Notes under the pieces: model-generated | Database searches by the model: none | What the model was told of the DNA's origin: nothing | Seen by the model: the letters and a program-made list of their open reading frames with translations, nothing else | Translations under genes and position numbers: made by a program | Source of the DNA: Zoogloeaceae bacterium | GTDB taxonomy: Bacteria; Pseudomonadota; Gammaproteobacteria; Burkholderiales; Rhodocyclaceae | Assembly: GCA_031282665.1 (NCBI GenBank) | Contig: JAITDH010000002.1 | Location: forward strand, 1-9,273 | DNA: 9,273 nucleotides | Reading direction: 5' to 3' | In this document: positions 1 through 6,910 of the stretch, piece by piece | How positions within the stretch are numbered: the first letter of the stretch is position 1 | How the letters are laid out: every line of letters begins with the position of its first letter

Positions 1-560
1 CCGAAAATGGAGATCAAGCCGCCCGCGGCACGGGCCCAGAGGATGTGGCGGCGCATCAGGAAGCGTCCCAGGAGAAGGCCGGCGATGTGGATCGAGGCGG
101 TGCCGAGCACCATGCCGGCGAGCGCCGCGGCGACGGGTTGCGCCTCGGCCAGTTCGGTGCCATGCGCCGCGCCATGGAACAGGGCAAACGCGCCAACCAG
201 CCCGGCGCAGACCGCCAGCGGCAATTTCGCCTGCGTTGCCAGCAGAAGGCCGATGATGAAGAGCGAGGCGGCGATCATCGGTTCTACCGCCGGAAACGCG
301 ACGCCCGCCATGCCGGACAGCGCGCCGATCAACAGGAGGCTGGCGAAGGAAAGCGGCGCGACCCAGATGTGTCGGGTAGTCATCGCGCTCCAGATGCCGA
401 CGGCCAACATGGCCGCCAGATGGTCGGGCCCGGTGAGCGGATGCAGGAATCCCGCCACGAATCCCAACGGTTCTTCCGCATGTCCGACATGCGCGAAAAC
501 GGGAGCGGACAGCAGGGCAAGTACGACGAAGACAAAGGGCTTGGGGCATTTCAAGGACAT
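1..560 (-). CDS. hupE: HupE/UreJ family membrane protein (3' end cut by window edge)
   Basis: This is a polytopic inner-membrane protein of the HupE/UreJ family, which is linked to nickel (or cobalt) supply for hydrogenase and urease. The frame gives 186 residues from an ATG at 558-560 and stays open to base 1; family members are about 190-200 residues, so only the tail is missing. The start is supported by an AGGAG eight bases upstream (569-573). Residues 1-23 look like a signal sequence ending VFA, followed by a His-rich HVGHAEE. The family signature HPLTGPDHLAAMLAVGIWS is at residues 40-58, and the second histidine motif, HGAAHGTE, is at 129-136. The rest is hydrophobic helices (roughly 66-80, 95-110, 115-130, 143-165). 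The family is clear from the motifs. The metal is inferred from the family, and no hydrogenase or urease gene is visible here. Spacing from the gene upstream suggests a separate transcript. Confidence 0.93.
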   Translation of the reverse strand, partial: MSLKCPKPFVFVVLALLSAPVFAHVGHAEEPLGFVAGFLHPLTGPDHLAAMLAVGIWSAMTTRHIWVAPLSFASLLLIGALSGMAGVAFPAVEPMIAASLFIIGLLLATQAKLPLAVCAGLVGAFALFHGAAHGTELAEAQPVAAALAGMVLGTASIHIAGLLLGRFLMRRHILWARAAGGLISIF

Positions 561-638
561 GTTATTTTCTCCTGGGGTCGATGAAAGAAAGACAGGCGCG
601 AAGGATAACACGGCGTTTGTGGCTGTCGGTTTCGTAGG

Positions 639-658
639 TTGGATAAGCTTGGATAAGC
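639..658. repeat. 10-base tandem duplication inside repeat copy 1
   Basis: TTGGATAAGC occurs twice back to back (639-648 and 649-658). Copy 2 of the element has this unit once (2495-2504), so the duplication most likely arose in copy 1 by slippage. It lengthens the left arm of the REP palindrome. Confidence 0.9.
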
Positions 659-701
659 GAAGCGCAATCCGACATTTCGTAACCCACGATGCGCAGCATC
701 G

Positions 702-730
702 CAAATCAAACAACAGCGGCGCAAGCGCCG
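702..730 (-). terminator. possible terminator of the DUF3391 gene, inside repeat copy 1
   Basis: Read on the minus strand, a 5-bp GC stem with a 4-base loop (717-730) is followed by CTGTTGTTTGATTTG (702-716). The T-rich stretch is interrupted, so this is a weak intrinsic terminator at best. It lies about 65 bases past the stop codon at 795, and copy 2 places the same hairpin downstream of mfd. Confidence 0.4.
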
Positions 731-794
731 GTGATGGACTCGCGCTCATGATGCCAGCATTTCAACCCGCCCGCTTTGTCTTGCGGACATCACG

Positions 795-1901
795 TCAGGC
801 GCGAAAGAGATTCTGGATACTCATCCCGTAAACTTCTTCCGGCAAGCCCCGGACGATCCGGTATGCTTCCTCGCCTGTGGGAGTCAAAGGGCTCAAGGAT
901 AGATCCAGTTCGCGGGGATAGTGTTCCAGCGAATGATCGACATTCAGGAAGGTGAACACCTGCGGTTGCAGGCGGCGGGTCGGATTGACCCGGAGCACGA
1001 TGGCGACTTCTCCCGTGTTCAGTTCCACCAGCGTGCCGAGAGGATAAAAACCGACGCATTGAATGAACTGGTCGACCAGGGATTCCCGGAACCGGGTGCC
1101 GCGCAGGGCGATCAGCTTGGCAATGGCCTGTTGGGCGGTAAGTACTTCGGCATGCGGGCGTTTGCGAATGATGGCGCAATAGATGTCGATGAGGCCGGCC
1201 ATTTCCGTGAACAACACCGAGGTTTCCTCGAAAGGCGACAGGAGTGTCCCGATATCCTGCAAGAGTCCGCCCACGCCCAGGTGCTCCACCTTCTGCCGGG
1301 GCAGGTCCAGGAAACGACCGAAAGCCACCAGATGCGCCAGGACATCGACCGCATGGTCGATATCGTAATCGCCGGTTGCCTTCAGGCGGCAGAGCCAGAG
1401 CACGGCGTCCAGATTGCGGCTTGCACTGTCTGTCAGTTTGCTGATGTCGATCGGGACCAGATCGATAGTCCGCTTGGCTCTCAGGCTTTCGGCATACTCC
1501 CGCAATCTCTGCTGGATGCCGTCGATGAACTGGGCAGAGTAAAGGATTTCCTCTTCCAGATTGCTGCGCAGCGTTTTGGAGTCTATCTCCGGAAGAGCGA
1601 CGGAGGGATTTTCCAGCGGTTTCTGGATGGAACGCGCGATTTCCAAGAACCTCAACAACTCCTTTCTGAGATCGGACAGCGGGGCAGACGTCGAATCATC
1701 GTCGGGCAGGCCATCGCAGGCGCCCGGCTTGGAATGCAGGGGATCGACCTGTACCGTCTTGCACAGGGAGACAAGCTGCGCGATTTCCTCTTCGCTTTCG
1801 ATGAGGATGCCTTGGAAAAGAAAAGGCGTTCCTTCCCACGGACGGTCCAATTCCGCCACGAACATGCCGATTTTCAGATTATTGACAGATACGGTTTTCA
1901 T
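795..1901 (-). CDS. DUF3391 protein with degenerate HD-GYP domain
   Basis: The protein has 368 residues. Residues 1-55 match the DUF3391 domain found at the N-terminus of many HD-GYP cyclic-di-GMP phosphodiesterases (LKIGMFVAELDRPWEGTPFL, FQGILI, SEEEIAQL). Residues about 160-285 align with an HD-GYP core, but the metal-binding HD is QD (LLQDIG, 213-218). The segment that should carry the later histidines, HHE and GYP motifs is gone: LLSPF (221-225) is followed almost at once by the late-domain DIY, RP and QQAIAKLIALRG (239-268). A C-terminal region with YPLGTLVEL (286-294) matches the tail of DUF3391/HD-GYP proteins. It is therefore inferred to be a non-catalytic regulator, perhaps still binding a nucleotide or partner. 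The ATG at 1899-1901 has GGGGA four bases upstream and starts at the domain edge; a TTG at 1917-1919 in frame is less likely. No signal peptide or membrane helix is seen. Confidence 0.82.
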   Translation of the reverse strand: MKTVSVNNLKIGMFVAELDRPWEGTPFLFQGILIESEEEIAQLVSLCKTVQVDPLHSKPGACDGLPDDDSTSAPLSDLRKELLRFLEIARSIQKPLENPSVALPEIDSKTLRSNLEEEILYSAQFIDGIQQRLREYAESLRAKRTIDLVPIDISKLTDSASRNLDAVLWLCRLKATGDYDIDHAVDVLAHLVAFGRFLDLPRQKVEHLGVGGLLQDIGTLLSPFEETSVLFTEMAGLIDIYCAIIRKRPHAEVLTAQQAIAKLIALRGTRFRESLVDQFIQCVGFYPLGTLVELNTGEVAIVLRVNPTRRLQPQVFTFLNVDHSLEHYPRELDLSLSPLTPTGEEAYRIVRGLPEEVYGMSIQNLFRA

Positions 1902-2481
1902 GAGTTCCCCACGATGCAAAGAAAATGTTGGTCAAACGTGCCGCGCCCTTCGGACAGGTCATGTCGCGGGCAAATGATGGAAAGACTGTCGGGATGGTGC
2001 TGTGCGCTGGAGGAGCGAATTGCTTCGCCGTGCCACAATGGCAAGACGCCTTGCGGACGGGAAGACAAACGGAATTTGAAATGCTGGGGAAAAGAGGTCG
2101 GCAAACCTGCCGAAAGACTTGTTGCTTGCCTGCAAAAGCATTTTGCATATTTAGATTTGTCAAGCATTTTTACACTTTTTGCGCTTGGTTGGTTTTTCGC
2201 GATTTTTGCGAATGGAACATGATGGTTGAGTTTACGCAGTCATTCGACGATACGCAATACAAATTTTCTGCCCAAACAAACAACAATCTGCAAACCATTT
2301 TCAGGAAGATTGCATTGCGCAATTCCCTTCCGCTTCCGGATTCATTACGAAGTCTTTGCTGGAAGTGACGTTCCCTGCCGCCTGGGCAAAGGCTTCGACC
2401 CCGGCAATACCTTTCGATGGTGACGATGCATCCTTGAGCGCCAGCGTCTTCAGAAGCGCCCTTGATGGCGGGGAACGTAGC
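1902..2481. other. 580-base intergenic stretch, partly AT-rich, no convincing gene
   Basis: Nothing here reads as a confident gene. The part at about 2140-2300 is strikingly AT-rich against its surroundings and probably holds regulatory DNA for the minus-strand gene at 795-1901. A perfect 6-bp hairpin (TCGGCA, loop AACC, TGCCGA) lies at 2098-2113 in the presumed leader. The GC-richer part at 2301-2481 has two overlapping minus-strand open frames that run into the repeat, but neither has a recognisable domain or coding-like codon use. Confidence 0.6.
2135..2163 (-). promoter_or_regulatory. candidate promoter for the DUF3391 gene
   Basis: On the minus strand an exact TTGACA (2158-2163) is followed, 17 bases on, by TGCTTT (2135-2140). 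The first hexamer is a perfect sigma-70 -35 box, but the second is a poor -10 match (two of six). The setting is the most AT-rich DNA in the window and leaves a leader of about 230 bases before the ATG at 1901. The exact start point is uncertain. Confidence 0.3.
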
Positions 2482-2624
2482 GTCGGTTTCGTAGGTTGGA
2501 TAAGCGAAGCGCAATCCGACACTTCGTAACCCACGATGCGCAGCATCGCAAATCAAAACAACAGCGGCGCAAGCGCCGGTGATGGACGAATGTCGGATTG
2601 CGCCTACGGCTTATCCAACCTACA
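2482..2624. repeat. REP-like composite repeat, copy 2, with inverted partner unit
   Basis: Bases 2482-2587 repeat the 625-739 element. Its REP-like unit (GTAG head at 2491-2494, palindrome to 2521) is mirrored by an inverted unit at 2591-2624, so the whole forms a head-to-head pair like a BIME. Between the two lie the 6-bp hairpin (2534-2548) and the GC hairpin (2565-2578). The inverted unit differs in the loop region, where it carries CGTAGGCG on the minus strand. The element begins 27 bases after the mfd stop codon. Confidence 0.88.
2549..2578 (-). terminator. possible terminator downstream of mfd, inside repeat copy 2
   Basis: On the minus strand the stem CGGCG, loop CTTG, CGCCG (2565-2578) is followed by CTGTTGTTTTGATTTG (2549-2564). 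The stem is short and the T run is broken by G and A. It is the only hairpin with a T-rich tail I found after mfd, about 75 bases past the stop. The outer inverted REP units could add a larger fold. Confidence 0.4.
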
Positions 2625-2651
2625 AAACCATACGAGTGTGAGACATGAGCG

Positions 2652-5600
2652 CTACCCGATGGCGGCAAACAATTCCCGTATCGCGGCTACCCGTTCTCCC
2701 AGCGTCGGGCTGTGGCGGAGGTAGGCGAGCCTGTCCTGGCCGATGAGTCTGTAGTTCCGGTCCCTCTGGATCAGGGCGATGATCCTGGCCGGGTCGAGGG
2801 AGGATTTTTCGGCGAAATCCCGGCTGAAGGTCACGCTGATCTGGTCGGCGGCGGCTTCCAGTTTCTGCACGCCATAGGGCGCGATGAAAAGTCGCAGGCG
2901 GTGCGTGGCGATCAACGCTTCGCCCTGCGGCGGCAGGGCGCCGAAGCGGTCGATCAGTTCTTCCTGCATGGCGTCGATGTCTTCCGCGTCGTCGCAACTG
3001 GCCAACCGTTTGTAGAGATTCAGGCGCTCGTGCACGTCCGGGCAATAGGCGTCCGGCAAAAGGGCCGGCATGTGCAGGTTGATGTCGGCAACGATGGAAA
3101 GCGGCGCCGTCAGGTCCGCTTCGGAAATTTCCGTCTTGCCCGCCCGCAGGACCGCGACGGCGCGGTTCAGCATGTCGGCGAAGGTATTGAAGCCGACTTC
3201 CTGGATTTCCCCGGATTGGTTTTCGCCCAGGACTTCGCCCGCGCCGCGGATTTCCAGGTCGTGCATGGCGAGATGGAAGCCGGAGCCGAGTTCTTCCATC
3301 GCCTGGATGGCTTCGAGGCGTTGCCGCGCCTGTTTGCTGATGCCCTCTTCCACCAACAGGTAGGCGTAGGCCTGGTGATGGGAGCGGCCGACCCGGCCGC
3401 GCAACTGGTGCAATTGCGCCAGGCCGAATTTGTCCGCGCGATGGATGAGGATGGTGTTGGCGTGCGGGTTGTCGATGCCGGTTTCGATGATGGTGGTGCA
3501 TAAAAGCAGATTGGCCCGCTGGCTGATGAAGTCGCGCATGACACGCTCCAGTTCCCGCTCGTGCATTTGCCCGTGCCCGACAACGATGCGCGCTTCCGGC
3601 ACCAGTTGGGCAAGCCTGTCGCGCATATGCTCGATGCTGGCGACTTCGTTGTGCAGGAAATAGACCTGCCCGCCGCGCCTCAGTTCGCGCAGGATGGCCT
3701 CGCGGATGATGCCGCTGGAGGAGCGGGCGACGAAGGTCTTGATGGCGAGCCGCTTTTGCGGCGCGGTGGCGATCACGGAAAAATCGCGCAGACCTTCGAG
3801 GCTCATGGCCAGGGTGCGCGGTATCGGCGTGGCGGTGAGGGTCAGGACATCGACTTCGGCGCGCAGCGCTTTCAGGGCTTCTTTCTGGCGCACGCCGAAG
3901 CGGTGTTCTTCGTCGATCACCACCAGCCCCAGGCGGGCGAATCGCACTTCCTTGCCGATCAGTTTGTGCGTGCCGATGACGATATCGATCCTGCCCGTGG
4001 CAAGTTCTTCCAGCGCCCGCGAGGATTCCTTCGCGCTCTTGAAGCGGGAGAGTTCCGCCACGCGCACCGGCCAGTCGGCAAAACGATCGGAAAAGGTCCG
4101 GAAATGCTGCTCGCAGAGCAGCGTGGTCGGACACAGCACCGCCACCTGCTTTCCTCCGGAGACGGCGGCGAAGACGGCGCGCAGCGCGACTTCCGTCTTC
4201 CCGAATCCCACGTCGCCGCAGATCAGCCTGTCCATGGGCTTGCCGGATTGCATGTCGGCGAGCACGGCGGCGATGGCGGCGGTCTGATCCACGGTCTCTT
4301 CGAAGCCGAAACCCGTGGCGAAGGTTTCGATATCCGCCTCGTCGAACGCAAAGGCATGTCCCTGCCGCGCGATGCGGCGGGCATACAGGGCGAGCAGTTC
4401 CGCCGCCGTGTCCCGCGCTTGCAGCGCCGCTTTCATGCGCGCCTTTTCCCATTGCCCGGAACCCAGGGTATGCAGCGGCGCGCTTTCCGGATTCGCGCCC
4501 GAGTAGCGGGAAATGAGGTGCAACTGCGCGACCGGGACGAACAGCTTGGCGTCGCGCGCGTAATGGATTTCCAGGAATTCCACCGGCCCTTCGCCGGTTT
4601 CCACGTGGGTCAGGCCCATGTAGCGCCCGATGCCGTGCGATTCATGCACAACCGGATCGCCGACCTTGAGTTCGGCCAGATCCTTCAGCCAGTTGTCCAG
4701 GCCCGTCTTTTTCCGTTGCCTGGCCGAAAGGCGCGGACGGTCGACGTACAGCTCGCTTTCGCTGATGAGCGCGAAACGCTCGTCCAGCAACATCCCGGCA
4801 TAGAGGGGAGCAATGGAGAGCGCAGCTTTTTCGCCGCTGGCGAGAAAGGCCGCGAAATCGTCGCTGAACGGCAGGCCCAGCCCATGGGCGGCGAACAATT
4901 GCGCCAGTGTCTCCCGGCGACCGGAGGATTCGGCCACGATCAGCGCCCGCCCCGGAAAAGCCGCGAGGAAGTTCTTCAACGCAGAGAGCGGATCTTCCGC
5001 GCGCCGGTCGATGGCGACGGGGAGCGCCGGGACATCCTTGGCTTCCTTGGCATCCTTTGTTTCCGCTGCCCGCGTGACCTGCACCCTCCCCCGCTCTTTC
5101 GCGCAGAGAAAGAATTCTTCCGAAGAAAGGAAGAGGGCTTCCGGCGGCAGGAGCGGCTGTCCCTTGTTGGCGGGATCGTCGCGCAGCATGTCGTAACGGG
5201 AGCGGGTTTCACGCCAGAAGGTCTCCAGCGCCAGCGATACATCGCCATGCGTCGCCAGGATGGCGTTCTCCGGCAGGTAATCGAAGAAGGTCGCCGTCTG
5301 GGCGAAGAAAAGCGGCAGGAAATATTCGATCCCCGCGCTGGCGATACCGACGGAGACATCCTTGTACACCCGGCTTTTCCCCGGATCGCCCTCGAACATT
5401 TCGCGGAATTTCTGGCGAAAGGTCGCCCTCCCCCGCTCATCCAGCGGGAATTCGCGCGCCGGCAGCAGGCGCACCGCTTCCACCGGGTACAGGGTGCGCT
5501 GGCTTTCCACGTCGAAGGCGCGGATGGATTCGATTTCGTCGTCGAACAGGTCGATGCGATAGGGCGTCGCCTCGCCCATCGGGTAGAGGTCGAAGAGGGA

Positions 5601-6128
5601 GCCGCGCACGGCGAATTCTCCCGGCGCGGCCACCTGCGTGACATGCGAATAACCGGCCAGCGCCAGTTGGGCGCGGAAACGCTCGACGTCGAATTTTTCC
5701 CCCTTCGCGAAGGAAAAGGCATAGGCCGCCAGGAAGGAAGGCGGCAACAGGCGCGTCGCCGCGGTCGTCGCCGGAGCGAGCAGGATCTGGCAATTTCCCT
5801 GCGCCATGGCCCACAAGGTCGACAGGCGCTCGGAAACCAGATCCTGATGCGGCGAGAAATTGTCGTAAGGCAGCGTTTCCCAGTCCGGCAGCAGATGCAC
5901 GCGCAATGCCGGGGCGAACCAGGCTATTTCTTCCAGCAGACGCCGCGCGTCCTGCGCATTCGCCGTCACCACGGCCAGCATCTTCCCTTCCGCCATGCCC
6001 GCCGCGCTTTCCGCCAGCAGGAAGGCATCCTGGCATCCGGCCTGGACGTTCCATTCCACCTTGCGCCCGGAAAGCGGCAAGGGGCAGGCGGCCAGGAACG
6101 GGGAGAACAGGGAGGACGCTTCTTTCAT
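2652..6128 (-). CDS. mfd: transcription-repair coupling factor Mfd
   Basis: Mfd is a DNA translocase that recognises RNA polymerase stalled at lesions, pushes it off and recruits UvrA, coupling transcription to nucleotide excision repair. The 1158 residues match the family's usual length (E. coli 1148). The N-terminal UvrB-like module includes SPHQDLVSERLSTLW (92-106). The RNA-polymerase interaction domain lies near 487-545 (VGDPVVHESHGIGRYMGL). The RecG-like motor has Walker A GDVGFGKTE (638-646), DEEH (739-742), TATPIPRTL (765-773), TTIIETGIDNPHANT (878-892) and QLRGRVGRSHHQAYAY (908-923). The C-terminal TRCF domain that masks UvrA binding covers about 1005-1115. All key motor residues look intact. 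A short Lys/Ala/Asp linker (KDAKEAKD) sits at about 358-365. The ATG at 6126-6128 overlaps the truA stop as ATGA with no strong ribosome-binding site of its own, so translation is probably coupled to truA. Confidence 0.98.
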   Translation of the reverse strand: MKEASSLFSPFLAACPLPLSGRKVEWNVQAGCQDAFLLAESAAGMAEGKMLAVVTANAQDARRLLEEIAWFAPALRVHLLPDWETLPYDNFSPHQDLVSERLSTLWAMAQGNCQILLAPATTAATRLLPPSFLAAYAFSFAKGEKFDVERFRAQLALAGYSHVTQVAAPGEFAVRGSLFDLYPMGEATPYRIDLFDDEIESIRAFDVESQRTLYPVEAVRLLPAREFPLDERGRATFRQKFREMFEGDPGKSRVYKDVSVGIASAGIEYFLPLFFAQTATFFDYLPENAILATHGDVSLALETFWRETRSRYDMLRDDPANKGQPLLPPEALFLSSEEFFLCAKERGRVQVTRAAETKDAKEAKDVPALPVAIDRRAEDPLSALKNFLAAFPGRALIVAESSGRRETLAQLFAAHGLGLPFSDDFAAFLASGEKAALSIAPLYAGMLLDERFALISESELYVDRPRLSARQRKKTGLDNWLKDLAELKVGDPVVHESHGIGRYMGLTHVETGEGPVEFLEIHYARDAKLFVPVAQLHLISRYSGANPESAPLHTLGSGQWEKARMKAALQARDTAAELLALYARRIARQGHAFAFDEADIETFATGFGFEETVDQTAAIAAVLADMQSGKPMDRLICGDVGFGKTEVALRAVFAAVSGGKQVAVLCPTTLLCEQHFRTFSDRFADWPVRVAELSRFKSAKESSRALEELATGRIDIVIGTHKLIGKEVRFARLGLVVIDEEHRFGVRQKEALKALRAEVDVLTLTATPIPRTLAMSLEGLRDFSVIATAPQKRLAIKTFVARSSSGIIREAILRELRRGGQVYFLHNEVASIEHMRDRLAQLVPEARIVVGHGQMHERELERVMRDFISQRANLLLCTTIIETGIDNPHANTILIHRADKFGLAQLHQLRGRVGRSHHQAYAYLLVEEGISKQARQRLEAIQAMEELGSGFHLAMHDLEIRGAGEVLGENQSGEIQEVGFNTFADMLNRAVAVLRAGKTEISEADLTAPLSIVADINLHMPALLPDAYCPDVHERLNLYKRLASCDDAEDIDAMQEELIDRFGALPPQGEALIATHRLRLFIAPYGVQKLEAAADQISVTFSRDFAEKSSLDPARIIALIQRDRNYRLIGQDRLAYLRHSPTLGERVAAIRELFAAIG

Positions 6129-6910
6129 ATTTCATCCGGATTGAATGGTTCGCGCGCGGGAATTTCCAGTTCCGGCGCGTAGGAAGGCCCCTGGAAATAA
6201 AGGCCGTCGGGGGAAAAGGTAGGCGCGGCAAGGGTGCGGTCGCGGCTTGCCAGGATTTCGCGCAGGCGTTCCGGGTTCCAGGCGCCCTTGCCCACATAGA
6301 CCAGTGAGCCGACCAGGTTGCGCACCATGTGGTGCAGGAAGGCGTTGGCCTCGAAGTCGAAGATGAAGAAATCGCCGGACTTTCGTATTTCGACATGGGT
6401 CATGCGCCGGACCGGATTTTTGGCCTGGCATTCCGCCGCGCGAAAGGCGGAAAAATCGTGTTCGCCGAGGAGGCAGGGAAGCGCCTCCCGCATGGCGGCC
6501 AGCGAGAGGGGCGAATGCAACCACCCTGCCCTGCCCGCCCATAAAGCGGGCCGTTCCCCGCGATTCAGGAGCAGATAACGATAGCGGCGGCGGCAGGCGG
6601 AATAGCGGGCGTGGAAATCGCTCCCGACCTCCTTGCTCCAGCGCACGACGACGGAAGAGGGAAGAAAGCGGTTGACCCCGCGCACCCAAGCGCTGGCGGG
6701 ACGCTCCGCCGCGGTATCGAAATGGACGACCTGGCCGCTGGCATGGACGCCAGCGTCCGTCCGCCCGGCGCAGACGACACCGACCGGATGCCCGGCAATG
6801 CGCGCCAGCGCTTCTTCCAGCGCCGCCTGCACACTGGCATGTCCTTTTTGCCGCTGCCAGCCGTGGAAAGAGCGTCCGTCATATTCCAGGCCCAAGGCGA
6901 TGCGCCTCAT
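6125..6910 (-). CDS. truA: tRNA pseudouridine(38-40) synthase TruA
   Basis: TruA converts uridines 38, 39 and 40 of the tRNA anticodon arm to pseudouridine. The protein has 261 residues, close to E. coli TruA (270). It opens MRRIALGLEYDGRSFHGWQR, the family's N-terminal strand. The catalytic aspartate is D52 in CAGRTDAGVHASGQVVHFDT, equivalent to E. coli D60. Further conserved stretches are RYRYLL, GEHDFSAFRAAECQAKNPVR and FLHHMVRNLVGSLVYVGKG. The ATG at 6908-6910 is chosen because the homology starts there and GGAG lies seven bases upstream. The same frame stays open to 7582, but that extension only shadows the preceding gene. Its start overlaps that gene's stop by four bases (ATGA at 6907-6910), and its stop overlaps the mfd start the same way. 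Confidence 0.97.
   Translation of the reverse strand: MRRIALGLEYDGRSFHGWQRQKGHASVQAALEEALARIAGHPVGVVCAGRTDAGVHASGQVVHFDTAAERPASAWVRGVNRFLPSSVVVRWSKEVGSDFHARYSACRRRYRYLLLNRGERPALWAGRAGWLHSPLSLAAMREALPCLLGEHDFSAFRAAECQAKNPVRRMTHVEIRKSGDFFIFDFEANAFLHHMVRNLVGSLVYVGKGAWNPERLREILASRDRTLAAPTFSPDGLYFQGPSYAPELEIPAREPFNPDEI

Larger units (their letters stand above)
625..739. repeat. REP-like composite repeat, copy 1
   Basis: These 115 bases match 2482-2587 in the same orientation almost exactly. The differences are one extra 10-base unit, one substitution and one missing A. The element opens with a GTAG-headed palindromic REP-like unit (634-673) with arms GTTGGAT and ATCCGAC. Next comes a perfect 6-bp hairpin (CGATGC, loop GCA, GCATCG at 687-701), then a 5-bp GC hairpin (CGGCG, loop CAAG, CGCCG at 717-730). 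The GTAG head plus imperfect palindrome is the known layout of REP sequences moved by RAYT transposases, but no such transposase is in the window. It lies between the stop of the DUF3391 gene and hupE, and lacks the closing inverted unit seen in copy 2. Confidence 0.88.

Noticed and set aside
7..831. Plus-strand open frames over the hupE region and repeat copy 1
   Set aside because: The minus strand encodes HupE motifs here; the tail of the plus frame only translates the repeat, a common source of spurious hypothetical proteins.
1902..2130. A c-di-GMP riboswitch in the leader of the DUF3391 gene
   Set aside because: I looked for the conserved core of the GEMM class on the minus strand and did not see it; only an isolated 6-bp hairpin is present.
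921..2222. A 433-residue plus-strand open frame
   Set aside because: It is antisense to the DUF3391 gene through most of its length and has no recognisable domain or ribosome-binding site; the minus-strand frame gives clear family motifs.
625..2624. CRISPR array or transposon ends formed by the two repeat copies
   Set aside because: There are only two copies about 1.86 kb apart, each over 100 bases with internal palindromes; there are no regular spacers and no transposase between them, only an ordinary chromosomal gene.
2170..2668. Small minus-strand frames through repeat copy 2
   Set aside because: They are made largely of translated repeat and AT-rich DNA, have no ribosome-binding site or domain, and differ in frame through the repeat.
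2620..4452. A 610-residue minus-strand frame inside mfd
   Set aside because: It is an out-of-frame reading of mfd, extremely rich in Arg, Gly and Pro, while the mfd frame continues intact across the same bases.
3561..6182. An 873-residue open frame on the plus strand opposite mfd
   Set aside because: It is fully antisense to a clear Mfd with all motifs intact; its sequence is rich in Arg, Gly, Gln and His and shows no domain. High GC in mfd removes stops on the other strand.
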